From assembly GCF_030687495.1 (NCBI RefSeq), contig NZ_CP117435.1:3352501-3416500 (forward strand): DNA of 64,000 bases. The letters are read 5' to 3'. A model generated the notes under the pieces. That model was given only the letters and a program-made list of their open reading frames with translations, made no database searches and was not told the origin of the DNA. Shown piece by piece: positions 1 through 8,737 of the stretch. This DNA comes from Pseudomonas sp. FP453 (GTDB taxonomy: Bacteria; Pseudomonadota; Gammaproteobacteria; Pseudomonadales; Pseudomonadaceae). Position numbers and translations under genes: made by a program. The number at the start of each line of letters is the position of its first letter. Positions within the stretch are counted from its first letter, which is position 1.

Positions 1-1
1 C

Positions 2-856
2 GAACGCGCCCAGGCCATCAAGGCCCACGGTGGCCAAATCAAAGCCGTGCTGACCCGTGGCCCGCTGGGTTTGTACGCTGAAGAAATCGCCGCCCTGCCC
101 TTGCTGGAAATCATCTGCGTGATCGGCGCCGGCTACGAACATGTGGACCTGCAAGCCGCCAGCAATCGTGGGATCGTCGTCACCAACGGCGCGGGGGTGA
201 ACGCACCGTCAGTGGCCGACCACGCCATGGCGCTGCTGCTGTCGCTGGTGCGCGGCATCCCGCAGACCGACGCCGCCGTACGGCGCAACGAATGGCCCAA
301 GGTCATGCGCCCGTCCCTGGGCGGCAAGCAGCTGGGCATTCTCGGGCTGGGTGCCGTGGGACTGGAGATCGCCAAGCGCGCGGCCCTGGGTTTCGGCATG
401 GAAATCAGCTACCACAACCGCCAGCCGCGCGATGATGTGGACTACACCTACTGCGCAACAGCCGTGGAGCTGGCGCGCACCTCGGACTTCCTGATCCTCG
501 CCACGCCCGGCGGCGCCAGCACCCGCCACTTGATCGATCGCCACGCACTCGACGCACTCGGGCCCAATGGTTTCCTGGTCAACATCGGACGCGGCAGCGT
601 GGTCGTCACCGCCGACCTGGTGACCGCCCTTGAGCAACGCCGCATCGGTGGCGCAGCCTTGGACGTATTCGACGACGAACCCCAGGTACCCGACGCCCTC
701 AAGCGCTTGAGCAACACCGTGCTCACCTCCCATGTCGCCGGCCTGTCGCCGGAAGCCGCCCACGACACCGTGCAGCGCGTGGCCGACAACCTGCTGGAGT
801 ACTTCGCCGGTCGCCCGGTGCTCACGCCCGTCGCATTGCCCCCGCCCGCAAAATGA
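2..856 (+). CDS. D-2-hydroxyacid dehydrogenase (5' end outside window)
   Basis: NAD(P)-dependent D-isomer 2-hydroxyacid dehydrogenase of the glyoxylate/hydroxypyruvate or 2-ketogluconate reductase type. The frame is open from base 2, so the true start lies upstream; a GTG at 47 is only an internal codon. 284 residues are visible against about 310-330 for the family. The Rossmann motif GLGAVG is at 344-361. The three family catalytic residues are present: Arg in NIGRG (codon 590), Glu in DDEP (codon 677) and His in TSHVAG (codon 731). The substrate cannot be told from sequence alone. It is followed after 129 bp by a phosphotransferase on the same strand. Confidence 0.9.
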   Translation, partial: ERAQAIKAHGGQIKAVLTRGPLGLYAEEIAALPLLEIICVIGAGYEHVDLQAASNRGIVVTNGAGVNAPSVADHAMALLLSLVRGIPQTDAAVRRNEWPKVMRPSLGGKQLGILGLGAVGLEIAKRAALGFGMEISYHNRQPRDDVDYTYCATAVELARTSDFLILATPGGASTRHLIDRHALDALGPNGFLVNIGRGSVVVTADLVTALEQRRIGGAALDVFDDEPQVPDALKRLSNTVLTSHVAGLSPEAAHDTVQRVADNLLEYFAGRPVLTPVALPPPAK

Positions 857-985
857 CCGATCAGGCACGCTGATCATCATCCAACACGCTAACCTATTAA
901 GCCGCCCCGACCTTGTCGCTGGGCGGTGGTGCGCATTAGATTAGGAAATAGTCCGAGGCCTTTAGAATAAGCAGAAGGGATAAGC

Positions 986-2053
986 ATGGCGCTGAACGAC
1001 CAATCGACCCAGATCCGAGCAGGCGAAGAACTTGATGCCAGCCTGATCGATCCCTACCTCAAGGCCCATATCCCCGGCCTGAGCGGCACGCCGACCATCA
1101 GCCAGTTCCCGGGCGGTGCGTCCAACCTGACTTACCTGCTGGAATACCCCGGCCAGGAATTCGTCCTGCGTCGCCCGCCCTTTGGCCACAAGGCCAAGTC
1201 CGCCCATGACATGGGCCGCGAATACCGCATTCTCAACAGACTCAAGGACGGCTTTCCGTACTGCCCCAAGGCCTACGTGCATTGCACCGACGAGTCGGTG
1301 ATCGGCGCCGAGTTCTATGTGATGGAGCGCGTCAACGGCATCATCCTGCGCTCCGATCTGCCGCCCGAACTGGGCCTGGACGCCGCCAAGACCGAGGCCC
1401 TGTGCAAGAGCTTTATCGACAAGTTCGTCGAACTGCATCAGGTGGACTACACCGCGTGCGGCCTGGCCGACCTGGGCAAGCCCGAGGGTTATGTGGCGCG
1501 GCAGATCCGCGGCTGGAGCGATCGCTACGAAAAAGCCCTGACCCCCGACGCCCCACGCTGGGACGCCGTGCGCACCTGGCTCAACGAGAAGATGCCGGCC
1601 GACCACCCGACATCGAGCATCGTGCACAACGATTACCGCTTCGACAACGTGATCCTCGACCCGCACAACCCGATGCAGATCATCGGCGTGCTGGACTGGG
1701 AGCTGACCACCCTCGGCGACCCGCTGATGGACCTGGGCAACACCCTCGCCTACTGGATCGAAGCCGCCGACCCGGCACCGGTGCAACTGATGCGCCGCCA
1801 GCCGAGCAACGCTCCGGGCATGCTCACCCGCCGCGAGTTCGTCGACTATTACGCCGAACGCGCCGGCATCCAGATCGACAATTTCGACTTCTACTACACC
1901 TACGGCCTGTTCCGCCTGGCCGGCATCGTGCAGCAGATCTACTACCGCTTCTTCCATGGCCAGACCCAGGACAAACGCTTTGCGCAGTTCATCCACATGA
2001 ACAAGCTGCTGGAGCAGATGAGCCTGAATGTGATCGCTAAATCAGCCCTCTAA
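986..2053 (+). CDS. APH/ACAD10-type phosphotransferase family protein
   Basis: 355 residues with the aminoglycoside-phosphotransferase/choline-kinase fold. The Brenner catalytic motif HNDYRFDN starts at His214 (Asp216, Asn221) and the metal-binding DWE is Asp237-Glu239. Soluble members of this subgroup resemble the N-terminal kinase domain of ACAD10/11 and usually sit with acyl-CoA dehydrogenases and SDRs, so the substrate is probably a hydroxyacid or hydroxyacyl compound rather than a drug (inference). ATG at 986 has AAGGGA six bases upstream. The next gene, an SDR, starts 9 bp after the stop with its own AAGGAA, so the two form an operon. Confidence 0.88.
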   Translation: MALNDQSTQIRAGEELDASLIDPYLKAHIPGLSGTPTISQFPGGASNLTYLLEYPGQEFVLRRPPFGHKAKSAHDMGREYRILNRLKDGFPYCPKAYVHCTDESVIGAEFYVMERVNGIILRSDLPPELGLDAAKTEALCKSFIDKFVELHQVDYTACGLADLGKPEGYVARQIRGWSDRYEKALTPDAPRWDAVRTWLNEKMPADHPTSSIVHNDYRFDNVILDPHNPMQIIGVLDWELTTLGDPLMDLGNTLAYWIEAADPAPVQLMRRQPSNAPGMLTRREFVDYYAERAGIQIDNFDFYYTYGLFRLAGIVQQIYYRFFHGQTQDKRFAQFIHMNKLLEQMSLNVIAKSAL

Positions 2054-2062
2054 GGAACCCCC

Positions 2063-2830
2063 ATGTCCAAGACCAACCTGTTCGACCTCGACGGCAAGAT
2101 TGCCTTTGTTTCCGGCGCGAGCCGTGGCATCGGTGAAGCCATCGCCAAGTTGCTGGCCCAGCAAGGCGCCCACGTGATTGTCTCCAGCCGCAAGCTGGAC
2201 GGTTGCCAGCACGTGGCCGACGCGATCATCGCCGACGGCGGCAAGGCCACGGCCATTGCCTGCCACATCGGTGAAATGGAGCAGATTGCCCAGGTGTTCG
2301 CCGGCATTCGCGAACAGTTCGGTCGCCTGGACATCCTGGTCAACAACGCCGCGACCAACCCGCAGTTCTGCAACGTGCTGGACACCGACCTCGGCGCGTT
2401 CCAGAAGACCGTGGACGTGAACATTCGCGGCTACTTCTTCATGTCGGTGGAAGCCGGCAAGCTGATGCGCGAGAACGGCGGCGGCAGCATCATCAACGTG
2501 GCGTCGATCAACGGCATCTCCCCGGGCGTGTTCCAGGGCATCTACTCGGTGACCAAGGCGGCCGTGATCAACATGACCAAGGTGTTTGCCAAGGAATGTG
2601 CGGCGTTCGGCATTCGCTGCAACGCCCTGCTGCCGGGCCTGACCGACACCAAGTTCGCTTCGGCGCTGGTGAAGAACGACGCCATCCTCAAAACCGCGCT
2701 GGCGCAGATCCCGCTCAAGCGCGTCGCCGACCCGAGTGAGATGGCGGGTGCGGTGCTGTATCTGGCGAGCGATGCGTCGAGCTACACCACCGGCGTTGCG
2801 CTGAATGTGGATGGTGGCTTCCTGTCCTGA
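2063..2830 (+). CDS. SDR family oxidoreductase
   Basis: 255-residue classical short-chain dehydrogenase/reductase. The cofactor loop is SGASRGIG (residues 17-24), with NNAA near residue 95. The catalytic triad is Ser148, Tyr161 and Lys165 (YSVTK). The C-terminal 'NVDGG' ending is typical of the family. Length is normal. It lies 9 bp behind the phosphotransferase and probably acts on the same hydroxyacyl or alcohol substrate; this pairing is common in Pseudomonas (recall). The exact substrate is unknown. A REP hairpin follows the stop directly. Confidence 0.9.
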   Translation: MSKTNLFDLDGKIAFVSGASRGIGEAIAKLLAQQGAHVIVSSRKLDGCQHVADAIIADGGKATAIACHIGEMEQIAQVFAGIREQFGRLDILVNNAATNPQFCNVLDTDLGAFQKTVDVNIRGYFFMSVEAGKLMRENGGGSIINVASINGISPGVFQGIYSVTKAAVINMTKVFAKECAAFGIRCNALLPGLTDTKFASALVKNDAILKTALAQIPLKRVADPSEMAGAVLYLASDASSYTTGVALNVDGGFLS

Positions 2831-2834
2831 GCCT

Positions 2835-2877
2835 GTGGGAGCTGGCCCACCGCTATCGCAGGCAAGCCAGCTCCCAC
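2835..2877. repeat. REP hairpin (compact)
   Basis: Inverted arms GTGGGAGCTGG and CCAGCTCCCAC with CGATAGC-type inner bases, shortened relative to the other copies (inner part reads CCCACCGCTATCGCAGGCAAG). It starts 5 bp after the SDR stop and may act as a transcript 3' end. Confidence 0.85.
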
Positions 2878-2961
2878 CTTTAATCTCCATCAGCAGGCAG
2901 AACGCGCTCGGCTCCAACTCCCAAAGCCAGACCACAACCCCACCAACACCACAAATCCCCT

Positions 2962-2989
2962 GTGGGAGCTGGCTTGCCTGCGATGACGG
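2962..2989 (+). repeat. Single REP half (GTGGGAGCTGGCTTGCCTGCGAT)
   Basis: One arm of the REP family with no partner arm nearby. It ends in GATGACGG in place of GATAGCGG. It lies between the SDR and the convergent AhpD-like gene; the rest of 2878-3045 shows no gene. Confidence 0.8.
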
Positions 2990-3045
2990 CAGCACAGCTG
3001 GCAAAGTACCTGACTGGCCCACAGATTGAGCTCTGCTCAGCCCAA

Positions 3046-3489
3046 TCAAACATTCGGCGGTTGCTGGCGAAAGCTCACCGCCAAGCGGTTCCAGCCACTG
3101 ATGCTGGACACCGCCATGGTCAGGTCCACCAGTTCCTCCTCGCTGAACTGCACGCGCACGGCGGCAAACAGTTCATCCGACACCTGGGAGGTGGGCAACG
3201 TCGCCACCGACTCGCTCCAGGCCAATGCGGCCTTCTCCCGCGCAGTGAAAAACGGTGAATCGCGCCACACACACAGGGCAAACAAACGCCGCTCGGTCTC
3301 ACCACGCTGACGGGCCGCCATCGAGTGCATGTCGGTGCAGAAGCCACAGTGGTTGAGTTGCGACACGCGGATCTTGATCAACTCCAGCAACGGCTGTTCG
3401 ATCGACAGGCCAAAGGTGTTCGCCTCCAGCATCAACATGGCCTTGAGCACTTGCGGGGACGCGGTGTAGTAATCCAGACGGGGTTCCAT
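3046..3489 (-). CDS. Carboxymuconolactone decarboxylase / AhpD-like protein
   Basis: 147 residues of the AhpD-like (CMD) fold. The redox motif Cys48-Gly-Phe-Cys51 with His55 (NHCGFCTDMH) is the AhpD-type CxxCxxxH centre, so a peroxidase or disulfide reductase role is likelier than a true decarboxylase. The start at 3489 (MEPRLDYY) is chosen because homologous proteins begin near this point; a longer reading is possible but extends across the divergent promoter. It is transcribed divergently from a MocR regulator 144 bp away, which probably controls it. Confidence 0.88.
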   Translation of the reverse strand: MEPRLDYYTASPQVLKAMLMLEANTFGLSIEQPLLELIKIRVSQLNHCGFCTDMHSMAARQRGETERRLFALCVWRDSPFFTAREKAALAWSESVATLPTSQVSDELFAAVRVQFSEEELVDLTMAVSSISGWNRLAVSFRQQPPNV

Positions 3490-3532
3490 GGAGTGTTTCT
3501 CTGAAGTGACACCCCAGCCTAGAACCCCCACG

Positions 3533-3566
3533 GCATAAGCCCTATAGCCAATCGGCCGGTTTATGC
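3533..3566. promoter_or_regulatory. Dyad in the MocR / AhpD-like divergent promoter
   Basis: GCATAA (3533-3538) and TTATGC (3561-3566) form an inverted repeat centred between the two divergent starts. MocR-type regulators commonly bind repeats in the promoter shared with their divergent target. This is inference; no binding data exist here. Confidence 0.35.
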
Positions 3567-3633
3567 GCAGACCATTTTGCAGCCACCGCGCCAGCGCGTA
3601 GTCTTGGCGCAGACTGAAGCCTTGGGATACAAC

Positions 3634-5067
3634 ATGGAACTGCACGTCGTGATCAACGGCCGCAAGGATCTGGCCGAACAGCTGTACCAGCAACTGCGCG
3701 AAGCCATCAGCTCCGGGCGCCTCGCCGCCGGTGCGCAATTGCCGCCGAGCCGCTTGCTGGCCGAACAGTTGGGTGTGTCGCGCAAGACCGTGTCCGACAC
3801 CTACGCCACCCTGACCTACGAAGGCCTGCTGGTGGGCAAGACCGGCCGCGGCACCTTCGTCAACGCCCATGCGCCGCAGGCGGAACGCCCGCAATCGGCC
3901 ACCGACCTGGCCTGCGCCGCCAGCCTGGCCCGGTGGCAATCACTGCCCTCACCCATGCGCCACCCCACGCGCGACAGCACCTTGCGCTACGAATTTATCG
4001 GCGGCGCCACCAGCCGCAATCAGTTCCCCCAGGATGAATGGCGGCGCTGCACCCAGGATGCGTTGCGACGCATTGCGCAGAACAGCGGTTTCTACAGCCA
4101 GCCCGAAGGCCTGCCCGCCCTGCGCAGTGCCATCGCCGGGCATATCGCGTTCTCCCGCGGCGTGAAATGCCGTGACAGCGACATTGTGGTCACCAACGGT
4201 GCGCAGCAAGCGCTGGACCTGATCGCCCGCGTGGTGCTGGAGCCGGGCAGCATCGTCGCCATGGAAGACCCCGGCTACAGCCCCGCACGCCAGCTGTTCG
4301 TGGCGATGGGAGCCAGCGTCGCCAGTGTGCCGGTGGACGAACAGGGTATCCAGGTCGACAGGATCCCCGACGGCACGCGCCTGATCTACGTGACGCCGTC
4401 CCACCAGTTCCCCCTCGGCATGCCCATGAGCCTGCCACGCCGCGAAGCCCTGCTGGCCCGCGCCTTCGAGCTGGGGGCGATCATCATCGAAGACGACTAC
4501 GACAGCGAATTCCGCTACGAAGGCCGCCCCACCGATTCCCTGCAAAGCATGGACAACCGTGGCGTAGTGACCTACGTCGGCACCTTCTCCAAAACGCTAT
4601 TGCCCGAGCTGCGCCTGGGCTACGCGGTGCTGCCGCCGGCAATCCATGGCGCCGTGCTCAAGGCCAAGCAATTGACCGACCAGCACAGCTCCACCTTGCC
4701 GCAATGGGCCCTCGCCAAGTTCATCAGCGAAGGTTACCTGCTCAAGCACATCCGCCGCTGCCACACCGTGTATGCCGGGCGCCGTGAACGCATCCTGCAA
4801 CGGCTGGCCGGGGACTTGTCGCCCTGGTTCGAAGCGGTACCCACCGTGGCCGGGTTCCACATGGCGGCGCTGTGCAAGGTGGCGATCGATATCCCGCTGC
4901 TGATGCAGCTGGCGCGCCAGGTGGAAGTCGGCTTGTACCCACTGGAGGTGTTTTTCCATGACGCACCGGTACGCCCGGGCTTGATCATCGGCTTTGGCGC
5001 CATCGAAACCCTGGACATCGACCCGGCCCTGGACCGGGTGCGCGACATCCTGCTGCAGATTGGCTAG
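3634..5067 (+). CDS. MocR-type regulator (GntR HTH + aminotransferase class I)
   Basis: 477 residues. An N-terminal GntR winged helix (about 1-75, with PPSRLLAEQLGVSRKTVSDTY) is followed by a fold-type I aminotransferase domain. The PLP lysine is Lys320 in GTFSKTLLPELRLGY. MocR proteins use PLP or a PLP-amino-acid adduct as effector and are usually not aminotransferases in vivo (family knowledge). The start at 3634 (MELHVVING) is preferred over an in-frame ATG 57 bases upstream because it begins just before the HTH domain, as in the family. It is divergent from the AhpD-like gene, its likely target. Confidence 0.9.
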   Translation: MELHVVINGRKDLAEQLYQQLREAISSGRLAAGAQLPPSRLLAEQLGVSRKTVSDTYATLTYEGLLVGKTGRGTFVNAHAPQAERPQSATDLACAASLARWQSLPSPMRHPTRDSTLRYEFIGGATSRNQFPQDEWRRCTQDALRRIAQNSGFYSQPEGLPALRSAIAGHIAFSRGVKCRDSDIVVTNGAQQALDLIARVVLEPGSIVAMEDPGYSPARQLFVAMGASVASVPVDEQGIQVDRIPDGTRLIYVTPSHQFPLGMPMSLPRREALLARAFELGAIIIEDDYDSEFRYEGRPTDSLQSMDNRGVVTYVGTFSKTLLPELRLGYAVLPPAIHGAVLKAKQLTDQHSSTLPQWALAKFISEGYLLKHIRRCHTVYAGRRERILQRLAGDLSPWFEAVPTVAGFHMAALCKVAIDIPLLMQLARQVEVGLYPLEVFFHDAPVRPGLIIGFGAIETLDIDPALDRVRDILLQIG

Positions 5068-5151
5068 GGGATTTACCGCCGGATTGGTCATTGGTGACCC
5101 CGGCCACGCGGCGTAGGGTGAACAGGTCTCGAACTACTCGGAAACTTCGTC

Positions 5152-5553
5152 ATGAAACAACTGCTCACTGCCTCCCTGATGCTCGCCTCCTTTGCCGTAT
5201 TTGCCCACGAACCGGTGTACAACCAGGAGTCGATCAAGGTCCTGCAAGAACACGCGCTGACCAATGTGCCCGGCAAGAAAACCATCATGCTCACCGTGGA
5301 CTATGCACCTGGGCAAGCCACCGTGCCCCACAGCCACACCGGCACCGCCGTGGCCTACGTGCTGGAAGGCGAAATCACCTCGCGGGTGAATGATGAGAAG
5401 GCGGTCACCTACAAGGTCGGTGAATCGTTCTATGAGCCGGCCGGGTCGCGGCATTTTGAATCGAGCAATGCCAGCCAGACCAAGCCGGCCAGGTTGCTGG
5501 TGGTGATGGTCATGGATGATAAGGCCGAGGTACTCACTCCCCTGCCACAGTAA
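5152..5553 (+). CDS. Exported single-domain cupin protein
   Basis: 133 residues. A signal peptide (hydrophobic residues about 4-17, cleavage after the AVFA motif) leads into a small cupin barrel. Cupin motif 1 is PHSHTGTAVAYVLEGEI and motif 2 is GESFYEPAGSRHF; together they supply the usual His and Glu metal ligands. Such periplasmic cupins are common in Pseudomonas but mostly uncharacterised, so no substrate is proposed. It stands alone, 84 bp after the MocR gene, and ends before a REPIN. Confidence 0.85.
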   Translation: MKQLLTASLMLASFAVFAHEPVYNQESIKVLQEHALTNVPGKKTIMLTVDYAPGQATVPHSHTGTAVAYVLEGEITSRVNDEKAVTYKVGESFYEPAGSRHFESSNASQTKPARLLVVMVMDDKAEVLTPLPQ

Positions 5554-5574
5554 CCCGCAACACCACAAAACCCT

Positions 5575-5661
5575 GTGGGAGCTGGCTTGCCTGCGATAGC
5601 GGTAGGTCAGCCAATACATCTGGTACTGACATACCGCTATCGCAGGCAAGCCAGCTCCCAC
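5575..5661. repeat. REPIN (inverted REP pair, loop type A)
   Basis: GTGGGAGCTGGCTTGCCTGCGATAGCGG on the left and its inverted copy on the right, about 87 bp in all. The centre contains GTCAGCCAATACATCTGG, shared with the copy at 9450. It sits between convergent genes (cupin and tag). Confidence 0.92.
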
Positions 5662-5687
5662 AGTTTGAACTGTGTGTTTTCAGGGAT

Positions 5688-6317
5688 TTAGGGTCGTTTG
5701 AACTGGCGCCGTAACTGCTCGATCCGGGGCCGGCACAGGCACCCTTCCAGATGATCATTGACCATCCCCATCGCCTGCATCAACGCATACATCGTGGTCG
5801 GCCCCACATAGGTCCAGCCACGCTTCTTCAGCGCTTTCGACAAGCGCACCGACGCAGGCGAGGTCGGGTTGCCCGTCCAGTACGCCATATCCACCCGCGC
5901 CGGGCGCTCCTCATCAGCCGGTTCGAACGCCCACAACCAACGCGCCAACGACCCCGTCTCATCCACTAGCTCACACGCCCTGCGTGCATTGTTGATCGTG
6001 GACACGATCTTCGCCCGGTTGCGCACGATGCCCACGTCCTGCATCAGTCGTTCAATATCGGCCTCGCCGTACTGCGCCACCCGGCGAAAGTCAAAGCCCT
6101 CGAACGCCGCCCGGAACTGTTCGCGCTTGCGCAGGATGGTGATCCACGCCATGCCCGCCTGGAAGCCTTCCAGACAGATCTTCTCGTATAGCTGGATATC
6201 GTCAGCCACCGGCACGCCCCACTCGTGGTCGTGGTAATCCGGGTATTGCGGCGCCGACGTGCGCCAGGTGCAGTAGGTCTGCCCGGTGGCGTCGGTGGTC
6301 AGTCCTGGTCGGTCCAT
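5688..6317 (-). CDS. tag: DNA-3-methyladenine glycosylase I
   Basis: 209 residues, matching the 185-210 of Tag enzymes. It removes 3-methyladenine from alkylated DNA as the first step of base excision repair. The family zinc-binding pattern is visible: Cys16 (TYCTW), the YHDHEWGVP segment, and the C-terminal NDHLEGCLCR segment with His and Cys. The 'GFQAGMAWITILRKRE' segment is the usual HhH-fold core. The ATG at 6317 has GAGGTG just upstream. It is a single gene between a REPIN and the symporter promoter region. Confidence 0.95.
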   Translation of the reverse strand: MDRPGLTTDATGQTYCTWRTSAPQYPDYHDHEWGVPVADDIQLYEKICLEGFQAGMAWITILRKREQFRAAFEGFDFRRVAQYGEADIERLMQDVGIVRNRAKIVSTINNARRACELVDETGSLARWLWAFEPADEERPARVDMAYWTGNPTSPASVRLSKALKKRGWTYVGPTTMYALMQAMGMVNDHLEGCLCRPRIEQLRRQFKRP

Positions 6318-6403
6318 CCATCACCTCGTGTGTCTTGCGGCGGATGATAAGCGAAAAAATTTCCAGCCCACCAACCGCTCAAGCATCGCCCTCGCCGACC
6401 AAC

Positions 6404-6413
6404 TGGTCAGACC
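6404..6413. promoter_or_regulatory. Candidate FCD-GntR operator 1 (TGGTCAGACC)
   Basis: GGT-NNN-ACC core, the half-site arrangement used by many FadR-subfamily GntR regulators (TNGTNNNACNA type). It lies 137 bp upstream of the symporter start. A second copy lies at 6491. Inference only. Confidence 0.3.
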
Positions 6414-6484
6414 GGGTCCGGTCAACCACCGAATTTTTACTTGTGATTTCAAAAAAGCCGAGCGTAGACTGGCTGCGCACTGGA

Positions 6485-6499
6485 CTTACCGGTAAGACC
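6485..6499. promoter_or_regulatory. Candidate FCD-GntR operator 2 (CTTACCGGTAAGACC)
   Basis: GGTAAGACC (6491-6499) repeats the GGT-NNN-ACC core and overlaps a perfect 12-bp palindrome CTTACCGGTAAG (6485-6496). It lies about 50 bp upstream of the symporter ATG, where a repressor or activator would be expected. Inference only. Confidence 0.35.
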
Positions 6500-6549
6500 A
6501 CAACAATTAAGCCCTGGAACCACCAGGGCACCGAATAGAGATCCCTCCC

Positions 6550-7860
6550 ATGCTCAGATGGTGCTCGCGTTCGATTTTCCTGCAAGTCGTGATCGGCCTG
6601 ATGCTAGGCGTTGTTTGCGGCCTGGCCCTTCCCGAATTCTCCACACAACTCAAACCCCTCGGTGACGGCTTTATCAAGCTGATCAAAATGCTGATCGGCC
6701 TGATCGTGTTCTGCGTGGTGGTCAGCGGCATCTCTGGCGCCGGCGACTTGAAGAAAGTCGGGCGCATCGGCCTCAAGTCGGTGATCTACTTTGAAATCCT
6801 CACCACCGTCGCCCTGGTGATAGGCCTGGTGATGGCCTTCAGCACCGGTATTGGCCAAGGCGCCAATATCCACCTGGAGCAATTGTCGTCCGCCGGCCTC
6901 AATGAACTGGCCGACAAAGGCCAGCACATCCGCGGCACCAGCCAGTTCCTGATGGACCTGATCCCCAACTCGGTGATCGGCGCCTTCGCCGAGAACAACG
7001 TGCTGCAAGTGCTGCTGTTCTCGGTGTTGTTCGGCAGCGCGCTGAACCTGGTGGGCGAAGCGGCATCGGGCATCTCGCGCCTGATCAACGAGCTGAGCCA
7101 TGTGATCTTCCGCATCATGGGCATGATCGTGCGCCTGGCGCCGATTGGTGTGTTTGGGGCGATTGCCTTCACCACCAGCACCTACGGCCTGGACTCGCTG
7201 CAACACCTGGGCAGCCTGGTGGGCCTGTTCTACCTCACCTGCTTCGCCTTCGTCGGGCTGATCCTCGGCCTGGTGATGCGCCTGTCCGGCCTGCGCATGT
7301 TGCCGCTGCTCAAGTACCTGCGCGAAGAACTGCTGATCGTGATGGGCACCGCTTCTTCCGACGCCGTGCTGCCACAGATCATGCGTAAACTGGAGCACCT
7401 GGGCATTGGCAGCTCCACCGTCGGCCTGGTGATTCCAACGGGGTATTCGTTCAACCTCGACGGCTTCTCGATCTACCTGACCCTGGCCATCGTGTTTATC
7501 GCCAACGCCACTGGCACGCCGCTGTCGATGACCGATCTGATGACGATTCTGCTGGTGTCGCTGATCACCTCCAAGGGTGCCCACGGCATTCCGGGGTCGG
7601 CGCTGGTGATCCTGGCGGCGACGCTCACGGCTATCCCGGCGATTCCAGTGGTGGGCCTGGTGCTGGTGCTGGCGGTGGATTGGTTCATGGGCATTGGCCG
7701 CGCACTGACCAACTTGATCGGCAACTGCGTCGCTACCGTGGCGATTGCTCGTTGGGAGAAAGACATCGACCTGCAGCGCGCCAACAAGGTGCTCGAAGGC
7801 CAGCAAGGGTATGCCTTTCAGGCCAAGAAACCGGTAGTGCCGGCGCACCAAGAATTCTAG
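6550..7860 (+). CDS. Dicarboxylate/amino acid:cation symporter (DAACS family)
   Basis: 436-residue inner-membrane symporter of the DctA/GltP family. Family signatures are visible: the SSDAVLPQIMRKLEHLG hairpin segment and the PTGYSFNLDG...IYLT region of the transport core. Multiple hydrophobic helices span the length. It is close to DctA, but glutamate/aspartate carriers share these motifs, so the symbol is withheld. The start ATG at 6550 has only a weak ribosome site. Two candidate GntR operators lie upstream. The next genes encode two FCD-type GntR regulators and then the glutamate dehydrogenase, which fits a C4-dicarboxylate or glutamate theme. Confidence 0.88.
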   Translation: MLRWCSRSIFLQVVIGLMLGVVCGLALPEFSTQLKPLGDGFIKLIKMLIGLIVFCVVVSGISGAGDLKKVGRIGLKSVIYFEILTTVALVIGLVMAFSTGIGQGANIHLEQLSSAGLNELADKGQHIRGTSQFLMDLIPNSVIGAFAENNVLQVLLFSVLFGSALNLVGEAASGISRLINELSHVIFRIMGMIVRLAPIGVFGAIAFTTSTYGLDSLQHLGSLVGLFYLTCFAFVGLILGLVMRLSGLRMLPLLKYLREELLIVMGTASSDAVLPQIMRKLEHLGIGSSTVGLVIPTGYSFNLDGFSIYLTLAIVFIANATGTPLSMTDLMTILLVSLITSKGAHGIPGSALVILAATLTAIPAIPVVGLVLVLAVDWFMGIGRALTNLIGNCVATVAIARWEKDIDLQRANKVLEGQQGYAFQAKKPVVPAHQEF

Positions 7861-7877
7861 GAAAACACACATCCAAT

Positions 7878-7964
7878 GTGGGAGCTGGCTTGCCTGCGAT
7901 AGCGGTGTATCAGTAAAGGATGGATTGACTGACACACTGCTATCGCAGGCAAGCCAGCTCCCAC
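7878..7964. repeat. REPIN (loop type A variant)
   Basis: Full inverted pair of GTGGGAGCTGGCTTGCCTGCGATAGC arms. The centre (GGTGTATCAGTAAAGGATGG...) differs from other copies. It lies between the symporter and the first GntR gene. Confidence 0.9.
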
Positions 7965-8018
7965 ACTAGATCTTCGCTGGATTAACTATTGTGTTTGCAA
8001 CTTAAAGGAGGCGTAGAC

Positions 8019-8720
8019 GTGATCAGCACCTCAACCGTCGTCAATTCAGTGGTAGAAAAACTGCGCGCCGCCCTCAAGCGCGGCCAGTGGCGCCGTGGCG
8101 AAATGCTCCCCGGCCAACGCGAGCTGGCCGAACAGATGGGCATCAGCCGCCCCAGCCTGCGCGAAGCGGTGATCGTCCTGGAAACCCTCGGCCTGGTGCG
8201 CTCCATGCCCGGCAAAGGCGTGGTGGTGCTGGAAACCAGCGTCAGCGAACCACAATCCAGCGACGCCGTGGCCGACGCGAGCCTGGAAGATATCCTGCAA
8301 CTGCGCTACACCCTCGAACCCTTCATCGTCGGTCTCGTCGCCCAATCCATCAGCAGCAAGGAAGTCGGCCAACTGCGCCTGACCCTGATGGACATGCGCG
8401 AAGCCCTCGACGCCGAAGACGCCGAAGCCGGCATGAACGCCTACATCGGCTTCCATGAAGAACTGTTCGCCCTGACCTCCAACCCGATCTTCCAGAACGT
8501 GGTGCAGCAAACCAGCAACGCCCTCAAGCAGAGCGCCCAGGTGCTGCGCAACTCACCGGAGCACCTGGCCGAACGCCTGCGCGAAAACGAGGCGGTGGTG
8601 CGCGCCATCCGCAACAAGAACAGCGCCCTGGCCAGTGCCGAGATGCGTCGGCACATCCTGCAGGAAGGCCTGCGCATGGGCATTCGCTTGAACATCCCGG
8701 ATGACCATCTGGGCAGCTGA
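8019..8720 (+). CDS. FadR/GntR-family transcriptional regulator (FCD domain)
   Basis: 233 residues. The N-terminal winged helix-turn-helix (about 10-75; QRELAEQMGISRPSLREAV, then GLVRSMPGKG wing) is followed by an all-helical FCD ligand-binding domain. The GTG at 8019 is chosen as start because a perfect AAAGGAGG lies at 8004-8011, seven bases upstream; an upstream in-frame TTG would overlap that site. FCD regulators usually sense organic acids or amino acids. It is followed 17 bp later by a second FCD regulator on the same strand. Confidence 0.9.
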   Translation: MISTSTVVNSVVEKLRAALKRGQWRRGEMLPGQRELAEQMGISRPSLREAVIVLETLGLVRSMPGKGVVVLETSVSEPQSSDAVADASLEDILQLRYTLEPFIVGLVAQSISSKEVGQLRLTLMDMREALDAEDAEAGMNAYIGFHEELFALTSNPIFQNVVQQTSNALKQSAQVLRNSPEHLAERLRENEAVVRAIRNKNSALASAEMRRHILQEGLRMGIRLNIPDDHLGS

Positions 8721-8737
8721 TTTATTGGAGACTGGCC

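Noticed and set aside
6318..6549. Sigma-54 (DctD-type) promoter for the symporter
   Set aside because: No GG-N10-GC element with TGGCAC/TTGC was found in the 232-bp upstream gap.
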